A stretch of 64,000 nucleotides of DNA from Lumbricus terrestris (GCA_949752735.1 OX457043.1:37880605-37944604); one strand, 5' to 3'; positions 33,378 to 44,935 are shown, numbered from the stretch's first letter. The notes: generated by a model not told the origin, from the sequence alone. A program made the numbers and translations.

Positions 33378-33913
33378 TGTGTTGAAACAACTGTTCGTCT
33401 TACAATAACATAAGTTTTGTACGTTATATAAAAATTATTAAATAGTTATTGACCATTAAGCACGAGATCTTCAGCAGCACTGCGCTTGTTTGCCTGGCCG
33501 GACATCCCAGCATGCATCACGCTGCTAATTACCATGCATATAATGCGTTAGGCTATGACTGGGCAGGCTCTGTACAGCATAGCCTACTCTCCACACCTGT
33601 AGCAAAATGTACATGTATCACGTTTGATGCAACACTGGCGAGATATATCTGCTGCCAACAACCGTCTTAAAATATATTATAGCTTAAAGCTTATCTGAAA
33701 ATAAGCTGGCTATCTTGTTACGCATCTTGCATACATGTAGACAAAACTAAATTTTGTAAATGCGACATCAAACTACAGACAAAATGATGTCAATTTCCTC
33801 AGTGGGATATGCATGTAGACCTATGCAGAGAAGCGACTCTAACAGGGCTTAGAACTTTTGCAGGCAGATTCTAACCAGCATTAATGCATATGCAGACCCA
33901 AGTTTATATTTTA
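33378..33913. other. 5' flank of the THAP transposase, unassigned
   Basis: This should contain the promoter and, if a transposon, one terminus. I see no clear TATA box, TIR or 8-bp duplication. An AT-rich stretch (ACGTTATATAAAAATTATTAAATAG) lies at 33421-33445, about 50-70 bp upstream of the ATG. Confidence 0.4.
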
Positions 33914-34614
33914 CTAGCTTTTGTACCCGCTTCGCCCGGGAAATTTAGGGTTCTAAACACTACTCCACTATGGTACCCATCGTTGACCGCAAAATTTCGG
34001 GTTTTCGCCAACCCTCCACCCCACCCCGCTTCCCCAGAAAGCCAAACGTGACCCGCCCCTGCGGGGCGCCACGGTAATTATTACTGGCCGAGTATGACGT
34101 CACGCAACCTGTAGACTCTTTACTAAAGCTCGAGACTCTTTACTAAAGCGTGAACGATTTGAAATCTGTGTTAAAACGCTAATAACTCGAGTTCTAAAGT
34201 GAAATTTCGGGTTTTAAACACTACTCCACTGTGGTACCCATCGTTGACCGCTAAATTTCGCGTTTTCGCCAACCCTCCATCCCAGCCCGCTTCCCGAAAA
34301 AGCCAAACGTGACCCACCCCTGCGGGGCGCTACGGAAATTATTACTGGACGGGTATGACGTCATGCGGCCTGTAGGCTCTACTAAAGCCGGGCGTGAGCG
34401 GTGATTGATGAAATCTGTCTTAAAACTCTAATAACTCTGGTTTTGAATTGAATTAAAAGCTGAAAATAGTTGCGTTGACCTTATAATTTGGGTAAGAATC
34501 AATTGCAAATATTTTGTTAAAGCGACGCTGTTTCATTTCCGAGCCTATTTTGTAACGAAGAGTCAACACACACACACATCTGGAAGGACAAACTTTCTGT
34601 TTTATAATTTAAGA
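33914..34614 (-). mobile_element. Helitron-like non-autonomous element (copy 3)
   Basis: On the minus strand it begins TCTTAAATTATAAAACAG at 34614 and ends with a hairpin CCCGGGCGAAGCGGG, then TACAAAAGCTAG before T. It is homologous along its length to 23733-24453, including the internal duplication with two TGACGTCAT-containing blocks. The 5' region has picked up a (CA)n run at about 34566-34580. No coding capacity. Confidence 0.65.
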
Positions 34615-35519
34615 TTATGCAAGACAAACATATATGTAAACTGTCATAAGTGCATGCCTGGACATACCTCAGTTACACGAAGCTTATTATATCGTTACAT
34701 CTGAAAAATGGAAATAAATAGAGAAATTGAGGATTTCTCTAAAACGTTACGTGATGGGACAATTTCAAGGTCATTTTCGTGATCAGCAGCAGAAACTACA
34801 TAAGAAACACCTGAAAGTGTTCAGGAAACAGAATCCCGGTTGACCAGTGTAATGAGCAATTGTAACTGAAAGATTGGCTTAAAATCCTTACACACAACCC
34901 ATCTCAGGGGAAACCTACACCCTTACTGTACAATGTCCATGAACAAAGGCAATCATTGTAACCAATGAGCCGCACAACAATTCAACTTCTCAAAAGAAGC
35001 AGTTTATGACCAGATGAAAAAAAATACACAAGAGTGCCCTCCAAAAGATGCCAGAGAATTTATAACCCTAAAGTGAAAACATCTTTAAGCAATACAATGG
35101 CAATTGCAAGTTTATAGTGTCACTTCAAGTGAAGCTCACAAAACCATGATTGAACAAAATGTGACCAATTTTTACGAAACCAGTCGGTTCTCGAAAATGT
35201 CATCAGGTAGAAAATGACCAAAAACGACGGGAAATCTCAAACTGGTCATAATTGACTTGAATGCAAAAACAAGTTTTAAAATATATATTTAACACAAATG
35301 ACGTATAAAATGCTTGTTTGGACGCATCTAAATGAGCGAAAATTAATTTTTACTAAAGAGCCCTAAATCTGCTTATTGAGATCGAAAGTCAGAATTTCAG
35401 TCAAATTGGCTCCTTTTGTTGCGATATTAAATTAGGTTACAGGTCGAATCGAAAAGCGTGATTGGTCTCCTTTTGAACAAAGAAATCCCCCTTTCTGTTC
35501 TATTAATAAAATATGATCG
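34615..35519. other. unassigned 900 bp
   Basis: No recognisable coding region, terminal repeat or tandem array. Confidence 0.5.
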
Positions 35520-38500
35520 CCTTACATTTAGTACGCCCAGAGAGTGGCCCGAAATAGATCGACTAACAGAAACAAATCCAGAATAGCGCTATAAAACAGA
35601 CACGTGACCAAATCTTGAGCCGTGGTTGGCTGAACGATTGAAGGTCGCATGGCCTCACTCGCTATAATGGGACTGCGCATGCGGGGGACAATTAGAAGGT
35701 CATTAGCAGCCGAGCAAAGGGCAGAGCGGCCAGGAAAAGTGGAGACCAAGTTACACAATGCCCGAAGGGGGCTACCACGAGAAGAGAGTTGCGCATAAGT
35801 GTCAGAATCTTGAACTCAATGCGCTGAGGTATAGGAAGCCAATGAAGAGTGTCCCGAACAAAATCAGATATGTGAGAGAATTTGGGAAAACCAGCAATTA
35901 GGCGGGCAGCAGCGTTAAGTATTGACTGAAGTGTAGAGAGGTTAAGAGAGGAGAGACCAGCATAGGAAGAGTTTCCAAAGTCAACTCTAGAGCAAATCAA
36001 AGCATGGACAAACGCCTTGACCGCTTGAAGGGAGAGTGAGTGGTGGATAGTACGCAATTGTCACAGGTGATAGAAGCATGTTCGAGAGATTCGGTTAACA
36101 TGGTCAGTAAGAGAAAGGATTGGATCCAAAGTAAATCCCAGATCACGAACAGTTGGAGAAAATTGGATATCTGGGTACAACATGTTGAGAAGCGCCATAT
36201 TATTATTATTAAATAAATTTTTAACGCGCGCAAGGTCACACCGAAATGTGAATCTGAGGCGCAGATAGTCAGCCGCCAGAGGAAGATGCAATCAGAGATC
36301 CATGTGCATGAAAGCCAAGGAGAAGTAGTAAGTTTTTAGCCACTTTTTGAAGGAAAGAAGGAAGTGAAATTGAGCTTCGAACAGAGAGCGGAAGCCGATT
36401 CCATTCCCTGGGTGCAGAAGCATGGAAGGCACGCAAGCCCATAACTGTTTTGCATCGAGGTTCAGATAAAAGACTTGTACCCGATGAACGCAAGCAACGA
36501 GGAGGAATGTAAGGAGTTAGTAGTGACTGAAGGTAGGAAGGTGCGTTGGTGCTGAGAGATTTGTAGGTCAAACATGACAATTTGAATTTTATCCTGTACT
36601 GAACAGGAAGCCAGTGCAGCTGATGGAGTAGGACTGAGGAACTAGTTTGTATTGGGACACGAAGCACAACACGCTCTAAGAAGTTTTGGATGTGTTGCAG
36701 CCTTTTGAGTTCAGTGATTGAGAGACCGACAAAAACGGCGTTAGCATAATCAAGGCGAGAGGAGACAAGAGAACAGGCAATGGTTTGAGACATATCCATA
36801 GTCAGGGCCGACCTGATGTGACGTACTGCCCGAATGTGATAGAAACAAGATCTACAAATGCTTGATATATGAGGTCGAAATGTGAGCTTGTTGTCTAGGG
36901 TTACTCCAAGTGTTTTGACAGTATCTGACAGATGAACAGCAGTGCCGGCGAGGTCGATATTAGAAAGTGGAGGGAAAGAGCGCAGGCGCTGGCGTGACCC
37001 AAACAAAATTGCCTCAGACTTGTCAGGGTTTATGGCCAAACCATTGAAACAAAACCAGGAATACATAGATGAAAGACACTCTTCAAGTTTAAGTTTGCCA
37101 GACTGATCAGTGTGTGATAAAGCAATATGGAGCTGGGTATCATCCGCATACTGCTGAAATTGGATTCCAAAGTGATTAGCAATGCGACTGATTGGGGAAG
37201 TGAAGACAGTAAATAGTAAAGGGCCAAGGACAAATCCCTGTGGAACTCCAGCAATGCAAACAGTAGGCTCAGACTGAGCGGTCCCAATGCCAATCTGCTG
37301 ATTCCGGTCACGCAGGTAAGAAGTTAACCAGTCTAAGGTTGTCCAAGAGACACCAAGACTATTTGCAAGTCTTGAAAGGAGTAGCTGATGGTCGACAGTG
37401 TCAAAGGCTGCACTGAGGTCAAGACATACTGAGCGGCAGGCTTTCCCATTGTCAATAGACGAGAATATGTTATCAAGTGTAGAGAAAAGGGCAGTCTCAG
37501 TGGAATAGCCTTCGAGATAAGCTGACTGATAAGGACTGAAGTTGGGACAGGAAGTGATGTGTTTCTTAATGCGAGTGAGAAAGAGACGTTCCAAGATCTT
37601 AGAAATGTTATTAAGGTTAGAGATAGGTCTGAAGTTTGAAAGATTGCTGGAGTCAAGAATAGGGTTTTTAAGCAAGGGTGTGACTAGAGCAGATTTGAAG
37701 CATGACGGAAAACGCCCTTCAGCAAAAGACAGGTTGGCCAAGCGTGCAATAAGGTGAGAGAAAACATCAGAGCAGGAAAGTATAAGTGATGTTGGTATGA
37801 AATCCATTTGGGATGATTTAGGAGCCATGCTTTTGAGAAGATTGTAGACTTCAAAGTGGGTAACAGATGGCAAGTCAGAGAAGCTAGATCCAGAGAAATT
37901 AGGGTCAAGCAGCAGGTCATTCCATAATAATTTAGCTGTGCATCTAGAAATTTTACATATATCAATCTTGGCAAGCTGGACTCTACCACCAAGCCAGATG
38001 AATTGGGTTTTTTCAGAGTTAAGGCGGAGACGATTAGAAGACATCCATTGGTTCAGTTCCATAGTGGCGTCAAGGATAGTTGCAACCAGTGAAGAGGCAG
38101 CATTGGGAGAACCGTGGACAAATGCTTGTGTATCATCAGCGTATTGATGAGCAGAGGCGCCTTTGCGAGATAATAGGTTCAATAGATCCGCAGTATAAAG
38201 GATGTATAGAAGCGGCGCCAGGACAGAGCCTTGAGGCAGACCGTAGGAAACAAAGGTCCAGGAGGAGTGTGTGGGCCCAAAGATCACAGATACAGAGCGA
38301 TCAGAGAGGAAAGAACTAAGCCAGAGGAGGGCAGAGTCACCAATGCCAAAAGATTTGGATAGACGCTCGAGTAGAATAGTATGGTCAACAGTGTCGAACG
38401 CCGCACTGACGTCAAACAGGGCAAGTAGAGTAATGTGGGATTGATCAACAGCGACAAAGACGTCAGTAAGTAAGCGAGTAATAAGAGATTCAGTAGAATG

Positions 38501-38635
38501 ATATTTCCTAAAGCCAGATTAGTGAGTTGGTGTCAAGATAGTCAACTAGCTGGAGCAAAATACCTTTTTCCAGGAGTTTGGAGAGAAAAGAGAGATTGGA
38601 AATGGGTCGATAACTGGAGGGAGCACTTGGGTCTA
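35520..38635 (-). mobile_element. L2/CR1-like LINE A, interrupted by LINE B
   Basis: The minus strand shows NYRP-type RT start (SYRPISNLSFLSKLLEKG), FDVSAAFDTVDHTILLERLS, YGLPQGSVLAPLLYILYT, the catalytic YADDTQAF and RLNSEKTQFIWLG, ending at about 37958. After LINE B it resumes at 36198 with SPTVRDLGFTLDPILSL, ICSRVDFGNSSYAGL and DTLHWLPIPQRIEFK. A frameshift near 38517 and several in the C-terminal part inactivate it. It is the older of the two nested elements. Confidence 0.85.
36199..37957 (-). mobile_element. L2/CR1-like LINE B inserted in LINE A, long open RT frame
   Basis: An uninterrupted minus-strand frame (part of 36269-38287, fused in frame to LINE A) encodes FSDLPSVTHFEVYNLLKSM, a complete RT (LSNFRPISNLNNISKILERL, CLDLSAAFDTVDHQLLLSRL, GVPQGFVLGPLLFTVFTSPI, YADDTQLHIAL) and a C-terminal domain ending LGFHAHGSLIASSSGG. 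A short 3' UTR ends in (AAT)n at 36199-36212. The endonuclease is missing. The catalytic YADD is intact and no frameshift is visible over ~560 codons, so this is a young 5'-truncated copy. Confidence 0.88.
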
Positions 38636-38690
38636 GACTGTGACTTAAGCCTGGTCTTGGTCAGATGAGTCACATATGCCCAATTGTCCA
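38636..38690. repeat. solo terminus of the family C ATAT element
   Basis: TGACTTAAGCCTGGTCTTGG and the following TCAGATGAGTCACATATG match the right terminus of the element at 56032-56652 with a few substitutions. No partner end is nearby. It sits exactly at the 5' truncation edge of LINE A. Confidence 0.55.
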
Positions 38691-39803
38691 TGACCCAATT
38701 GAAAAGAAAAAACAAGGTTTAAATCAGTAGTATAAAGTAGGGATGTCAATATCGGTTTCTTCTTAAAACCAGTTATCTGTTTTTAAAATCCGGTTCCAAC
38801 CGGTTATCGGTTTTTAATTGCCTCTCGAAAATGTTAGATATTATATAATTCAAATTAATCTATATAGGTTATTAAGTAACGAAACGTATGTACACGTAAT
38901 CTAGCATTAACGACGAATTCCTTATTTTTTTGGGACATAATTTACACTAGTGTTTCAATTATATCTTCATCATGCAACATAAATAAAAGATATTCATAAG
39001 AAACACGTGTCTTCAGTTTTTAGTCTTTACAAAACAGAAAGAAATTCTTATCTCTACAAAATGAAACCTAGAGATTTCCGGAATAAACAAACCATAGATT
39101 ATGAAATTTCCATCGAGTAAAAAGGTAGGTAAGTAATGTATGTCAAACATTTTTTGCCTCAAAAAATAAGAAACTAACTCTAGAATATATTTTATTAATC
39201 ACCATTAAATTTTTTAATCGAACAACAGACCTACTTCATACATGTTGTTTAGAGTTATATCTTGCATATGGCGACACTCATAGATTCTTGCATCATTAAT
39301 TAATGTCAATATTGGTTGCTGTCTATGTGATGTTTGCACATCACAAAGGGGATGGGATGTTCAGAAGACTAGGTTTTAATTTCTAACGTAATTAGCTTGA
39401 TAATTTTTGGAATGTTTAGTCTTTGGGTTCTTTGGTTGGTCGTGATGTCACGTTTGATGCTTGTAGTTCTTGTTTCATATCTGCCATTGCGAAGTCACGT
39501 TTGCAGTTTTCATAATAAAATGTTTAAAACTATGGAATCGTATGGGTCTAAAGAACAGATCGTGGATTTATGATGTCATGGTGATGATGACCTTACGTGA
39601 AAGGAAGTTGAGAAGACATTAATGGAGACTTTTAATAATGGCTGGGAGGTAAAAAGTTGAAACTGCTGAAACTGTAGATATTTTTAGTAGGTGAACGAGA
39701 ATAAACTGTGGGATCCTTTGATTAAGTTGTCAAATTGAGAAGCAGCTTGATGTTGTACTGAACTAACCCACTTTGCGAAAGAATTTACAGTTGAGATGTA
39801 CTA
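38691..39803. other. unassigned 1.1 kb
   Basis: Near 38736 AGGGATGTCAATATCGG with repeated CCGGTT/AACCGG resembles a transposon end, but no partner is found. The remainder is AT-rich without recognised genes. Confidence 0.4.
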
Positions 39804-39880
39804 TGTGGGGCGTGATGGTGTAGGGGCATGATTGATGCCTTAGAGCCAGAAGGTTGTGGGTTCGAATCCAGGTTATTTAT
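39804..39880 (+). mobile_element. tRNA-derived SINE head
   Basis: TGGGGCGTGATGGTGTAGGGG and a perfect B-box GGTTCGAATCC (39859-39869) match the heads of the SINEs at 28474 and 45033. The body and LINE-type tail are absent. Confidence 0.6.
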
Positions 39881-40384
39881 CCACTTAACCTTTACCACTC
39901 ACATTTTTTTCCTGCGCCAACCCCTCCAGATCAGAATTAAATTGCCGTGAATATTAGTCACAGTTCAACATTTATTTTCACCAAACAACATTTTTCAAGC
40001 TATGATATATATGACATATATATCATATACATCTATGATATATATAATATAAATGATATATATCATATATATAATATATATATATCATATATATCATATA
40101 TCTTATATATCATATATATCTATCATATATATCATATTATATGAAATATAAAAATGATACACCATATATATCATATATATCACATACATATATCATATAT
40201 CATTGACATGATATATGACATCTATCATATATATTATATATATCGTATATGTGTCATAAATATATCATATATATCATATATATATATATATATATATCAC
40301 ATATAAACGAAATATGTATATAATTATCATATATATAAATGATATATATATCATATATTATATATATTATATATCATATATATT

Positions 40385-41097
40385 CTATTCTATTTTGGGA
40401 TTTATAAAGCGCCTCTCACAGTATAACCTAATCAGAGGCGCTCCCAGTGCGAAGAACTCCTGGAAAAAGAAAAGTCTTAAGACAACGGGCAGAAAAAGTA
40501 AAGCCTCCAGATAAAATCTGGGAACGAATAATAGGAGGAACGCCATTCCACAGTAAAGGGCAGACAGAGGCAAAGGCGCGATGTTGGGCTGTGGCAGTCC
40601 GAGATCGTGGTACAAGAAGATCGTGACGGTCTAAAGAGCGGAGAGGACGTCCAACGGTAGCAGAGAAAGGCTTCCTAATAAGATCACAAAGGTAGCGAGG
40701 CGCTTGACCCAAAAACATCTTATAGGTAAGAAAAAGAATTTTATATTGAATCCGGGCAGTCAAAGGAAGCCAGTGAAGGTGCTCAGTCATGAAAGTCGAA
40801 ATGTGAGAGAAACGAGGAAGGCGGGCAATCAAACGTGCAGATGCATTAAGTACCGATTGAAGAGGAGCCAGGCGGAGTTTAGGTAGGCCAATGAGTAACG
40901 AGTTACAATAGTCAATGCGGGAACAGATGAAGGCATGGACCATAGAAGAAAAAATCGACGAAGAGACAGATCGCCTAATGGCACGTAAACGTCGCAGATG
41001 ATAGAAACTGGACCGAGAAATATTAGAAATATGTGTAGAGAAGGAAAGAGTATTGTCAATAGTAACACCCAGGTCACGGACATTTGTCACAAAAGTA
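40385..41097 (-). mobile_element. L2/CR1-like LINE 3' part, intact 220-codon frame
   Basis: The minus-strand frame 41090-40428 is uninterrupted: VRDLGVTIDNTLSFSTHISN, RSSFYHLRRLRAIRRSVSSS, CSRIDYCNSLLIGL, EHLHWLPLTARIQYKILFL, DLLVPRSRTATAQHRAFASV and the terminal TGSASD. The UTR GGCGCTTTATAAATCCC and an (AATAG)n tail end at about 40385. It is inserted within the AT island and truncated at the 5' side before the RT palm. The intact frame marks it as a recent insertion. Confidence 0.85.
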
Positions 41098-41183
41098 TAT
41101 TATATATATATCGTATATATATCACATATATATCATATTCATATATGATATATATCATGTATGTATGTATGTATGTATGTATG

Positions 41184-41316
41184 TGCACTTGTTATAGCGC
41201 CCCTTCAAGCTCTCTCTACTCAGAGGCGCTCCCAATGCAGAGCGGACACTGCATTGGAGTTTCACGCCGAAGCGCTGAGCAATTGTGAGTGAAGAACTTG
41301 CCCAAGGTCCTTACTT
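41184..41316 (-). mobile_element. SINE, 5'-truncated
   Basis: Reverse complement of the SINE body and LINE-type tail at 28550-28685 (GGGAGCGCCTCTGAGTAG, CTTGAAGGGGCGCTATAACA), followed by an (ATGT)n run at 41160-41183. The tRNA head is missing. Confidence 0.8.
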
Positions 41317-41527
41317 ATCATATGTATATTATAAAAGATAATATATATATATCATATATATCATATTTATATAGCAGTAGCATATATGTCTACATATCCA
41401 TATATGATATATATCATATATTATATATACGATAAATATATACATCATCTATATCATGTAGATATATCATAAATATGATATATATATATATATATCATTG
41501 TGTAACATATATTATATATATATCATA

Positions 41528-42295
41528 CTAGCTGTACCCCGACACGCGTTGCTGTGGCTGAAAAGACTCTCCCTCCCACCCTCACTCCCTACTTCCCTTC
41601 CTCTGTCTCCCTTCCTGCCTCTGTCCTCCCGTCCCCTCCCCTCCCCTTCCCTGCCTCACACCCTCCTCCCGTTTCCTCCATCCCTCTCCCTTGCTCTCTC
41701 CCTACCCTTTCTCCCTCCCTCTTCCTCCCGTTCCCTCCCTTTCACACTCACCCCTCTCTTCCTCTCCTTTGTCCCTCCCCGTCCGTACGTCCGTTGTCCA
41801 TCCGTCCGTAAAACTCCGAGATCCTTGATTTTGTAAAAATCGAGATCGGTCAAATGGTTCGCATAGTTGTGTTTTTTGGTCGAAAAGATTGCGCTTTTTC
41901 CCAAAAGGCATTATAACAACCCTTATGTTCGAATGGAACGGTTTGCGAAAATCTATATAAATAAAAATGTAAAACGTTAGTTTTTGTTACTGTAGAAATC
42001 AACAGCTAGATAAATATATGTGCTATAAAAAAGAACGCACGTAGCCTATATGTGCTATAAATAGACGGCCGCAGTCGGAAGCAACGTCGGTTTGAAATTG
42101 AAATCGAGATCGGTCAAATCGTTCGCATAGTTGTGTTTTTTGGTCAAAAAGATTGCGCTTTTTCCCAAAAGGCATTATAACAACACACTTATGTTCGAAT
42201 GGAACGGTTTGCGAAAATTTTGAAAAGAATCGATGAAGAACTTATCAAGTTCTGAGGCCACAAAAAGTAACGTTTTACATTTTTATTTATATAGA
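41528..42295 (-). mobile_element. Helitron-like non-autonomous element (copy 4) with internal rearrangement
   Basis: On the minus strand it begins TCTATATAAATAAAAATG (42295) and ends with GCCACAGCAACGCGTGTC, then GGGGTACAGCTAG before T. The terminal ~120 bp at each end match 7713-8343. A pyrimidine-rich block (41560-41800) mirrors the purine run of copy 1. Inside, about 150 bp is duplicated (GTTCGCATAGTTGTGTTTTT occurs twice). A plus-strand mini-unit TC...CTAG lies at 41952-42009. Confidence 0.6.
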
Positions 42296-42977
42296 TATAT
42301 CATATATATAATATATATATAATATATATCATATATATAATATATATATAATATAGATCATATATATGATATATATGACATATATGATATATATATATGA
42401 TATATACATGATATATATGATATATATATATCATATATAAAAATTATGTGTATATGATATATATACAATTTATCATATATATATATCATATATAAATCAT
42501 ATATATGATATATATTAGGGTGTTTTTAAGGTACATGTGAAATTTTCAAATAAAAGATGTTTTAACGACCAAGTGAAATTATCGTGCCAAATCATGTGTA
42601 AACTGAATATCTGAAATTATATCTCGATAGCTCAACATTTAGGACTTGCTCAAGAGGACTGAAGTTAGGAACTCGGTTGCATTGCAAGCATTACAATCTA
42701 TTATTTCAATACATGCGAGCTGCATGCTATAGAACCCTTCTCAGTGACTAGTTCCCAACAAATAAACATTCATGATCATGTCGTAACTGGTATGACGTTG
42801 TCTTTGTCACTGGTCATTTGTTGCAAATGGCGGGAAGTGGTGCTTTTCATTCTTGTATCATATAGCAGGCGCAATGCAAAATTTATTACAAAAAGCTGAG
42901 ATTTAGTTGATAGGCAGTACTGATATTACTTTGGATATGCGAAGCTGTCTTCACAAAGGAGAGGTTCCCATGCAAGG

Positions 42978-43232
42978 CAGTGGCGTAGCCAAGGGGGTTT
43001 CGGGGGTTAAAACCCCTCATTGGCTTAGGAAATTTAAAAAAATATTTATCCACTTAAATAAGAAAAACAAAACAATTGTTTATAGTAACAATTGCTTTTC
43101 TTACTTTATTCTCTTTGTTACTTTATCCCCTTGTTATTTACTGTAACACTGTTGGTTTGGTGTCAGAAAGGGCATCCGGCCAGGCCATAAAAACCCTCCC
43201 AAAAACATCAGAAATTCTTGGCTATGCCACTG
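42978..43232. mobile_element. 255-bp hAT MITE
   Basis: The ends CAGTGGCGTAGCCAAGGGGG and CTTGGCTATGCCACTG are inverted, with a perfect 8-bp duplication ATGCAAGG at 42970-42977 and 43233-43240. A related, 5'-truncated copy lies at 51337-51474. No coding capacity. Confidence 0.88.
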
Positions 43233-43431
43233 ATGCAAGGTACTACTCAATTTACGCCTGCACCAAGGAATCAGAGTCTGGATGACAACCTATAAGAGAG
43301 AGTACCAATTGTACTTTTCTATTTGGGAGAGATGATCTTGCAGTCCTGGCAGCAGAGATTTTTCTAAGCCACAGTTTCCCCTTACTCTTCACTTGAAATG
43401 ACAAGATCATGCCAGATGTTACAGAGACAGG

Positions 43432-43573
43432 ACGATAATGGTATATTTCAAAAGGATGTTACCAAACTATTGGCCATCGCGATAATGGTATATTTCAAAA
43501 GGATGTTACCAAACTATTGGCCATCGCGATAATGGTATATTTCAAAAGGATGTTACCAAACTATTGGCCATCG
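43432..43573. repeat. 47-bp tandem repeat, three copies
   Basis: GATAATGGTATATTTCAAAA and the following 27 bases repeat three times without visible change. It falls in the transposase relic and would insert extra codons, disrupting it. Confidence 0.9.
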
Positions 43574-43628
43574 TCTTACTCCAATCAGTGACAGCTACTG
43601 TCATGCCAGATTCCTGTTGGCTGAGATC

Positions 43629-44010
43629 TGAAGCTGGAGATTGGAAGACAAAATCCTGGCCATGTGTTTTGACACAGTGGGGAGTAAAATGAATTGCAAG
43701 GGCGGCATATGGATGAATCTGGAAGCGAAATTAGGAAAGGACCTCTTGAACCTTGCCATCGATGCCATGTATCTGAAATTGCTCTGGAAAAGTGTTTCAC
43801 TGCATGATTCTGCAGGGACTCCAGTATTGGAAGTCGATAGTCAAGAGCTATTAGATCTAATAGTCGTTTTCCAAAGATGAATTCCACCAAGAGAATAAAG
43901 TTCAGGTAACCAGGTGCATTTCACCGAGGGCGTTGGATGTCATATGCGATTTACATGATCAAGTTGTGGGTTTTCAGTTATCAATTTTCCAATAAGCAAC
44001 GTCAGAGCAC
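43629..44010 (+). pseudogene. transposase-like relic (CFDTT / HRxRWM family)
   Basis: The frame 43641-43880 encodes KILAMCFDTVGSKMNCKGG, LEAKLGKDLLNLAI and TPVLEVDSQELLDLIVVFQR. After a shift, PGAFHRGRWMSYAIYMIKLW follows. I recall this succession (AMCFDTT.SN.G, LGKDLL.LACRHH, PGA.HRARWM) from repeat-associated predicted proteins in several invertebrates, with the Asp of FDTT as a likely catalytic residue. Here the CRHH segment is altered and stops occur, so it is a relic. Confidence 0.5.
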
Positions 44011-44219
44011 AGAGAGGATAATCTCGACCATCCTACTCTGAAGCAGTTTGGAATCATTTACTTGAAGTTTCACTCTCTGTGACAGCAACTTAGTCTCACG
44101 TGAAGTGCTATTTCGTCTATATGTATACATGAAACAACGAAGCCATACTTGAGTCATCATATCTCACCTCAGAGTGACGAATGATCTGGCAGGGTGACTT
44201 TTATCCAGTCCTTCAATAA

Positions 44220-44935
44220 AGTCCTGGTCAGAAATAAGGGGGAGAAACAATTTGTTCTGCAATGGTCAAGTAAAGCCAGATTTGTCAAATGTCCTAAGAG
44301 GAATAAACTATGACAACTTACAGTATTTCTTTGGATTTTGCCTTATATCTGATGTTTATGTGTTCAAATTTGCTTGGATCTGTGAAAATTACATTGTGTC
44401 ACAATGTCGCCTAAGTGGCTATTCTTCCAGTGCTTTGAGCAAGTCCTAAATCAATTCCCATTTTCATCTAATTTGGCAGGTAACTATATTTCTGAAGGTG
44501 GAACACAAAAATATATTGGTCGTTATTAACATCGACATTTTAATTTTTAGACACACCCTAATATATATACATGATATATATCATATATATATCATATATA
44601 TTATATGATATATGTCATATATATTATATATACAAGGTGGGCCAAAAAAAAAGACCCCCCTAGGTTTTTTGCCAATATTTTGTTCAGAAGTAAGAATTTT
44701 GAAGTGAAATTTTACAGGCTTAAAGACAATTCATATTTACACATGATGGCCAGATTTCATAAAAATATTTCAAACACAACAATAGTTACACCACTTTTAG
44801 TGAGGCCACCCCCCGTTTTTTGACGATTCAAAAACGAAACGCAAAAAAATTAGGTTTTTTGCAAATATCATGGCCAAAAGTAGGAATTTCTAAATGAAAT
44901 TTTTCAGGCTCAAAGACAATTCATATTTACACAAG
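44220..44935. repeat. duplicated segment, copy 1
   Basis: This 716-bp block is nearly identical to 49640-50354 (offset 5420, then 5419 after a one-base length difference in a poly-A run; CAAGGTGGG here versus CAGGGTGGG there). It spans the right third of the 42516-44560 element, an AT stretch and the left end of a mariner MITE, which is cut off here at 44935. A 65-codon frame occurs in both copies but has no recognised function. Confidence 0.92.
44633..44935. mobile_element. mariner-type MITE, truncated left end
   Basis: TACAAGGTGGGCCAAAAAAA starts a partial copy of the element complete at 50053-51202. It breaks off at 44935, the end of the duplicated block. Confidence 0.75.

Larger units (their letters stand above)
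39990..42515. repeat. AT-dinucleotide island (ATAT/ATATC) with embedded elements
   Basis: Long runs of TATA, ATATC and GATATA occupy 39990-40380, 41097-41180, 41318-41525 and 42296-42515, and again 44561-44632. A LINE (40385-41097), a SINE (41184-41316) and a Helitron-like element (41528-42295) lie inside. The open frames seen in the AT runs are compositional only. Confidence 0.9.
42516..44560. mobile_element. TIR DNA transposon with transposase relic
   Basis: The ends TAGGGTGTTTTTAAGG and ...TTTTTAGACACACCCTA form an imperfect inverted repeat (TAGGGTGT / ACACCCTA). They lie inside AT repeat, where the flanking ATAT cannot be judged as a TSD. It is 2045 bp long and holds a transposase-like relic (43629-44010), a 47-bp triplication and a nested 255-bp hAT element. 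Superfamily unresolved. Confidence 0.6.

Noticed and set aside
44252..44449. 65-codon gene present twice (also 49672-49869)
   Set aside because: Its conservation is explained by the recent segmental duplication and it lies in a dead transposon; no domain.
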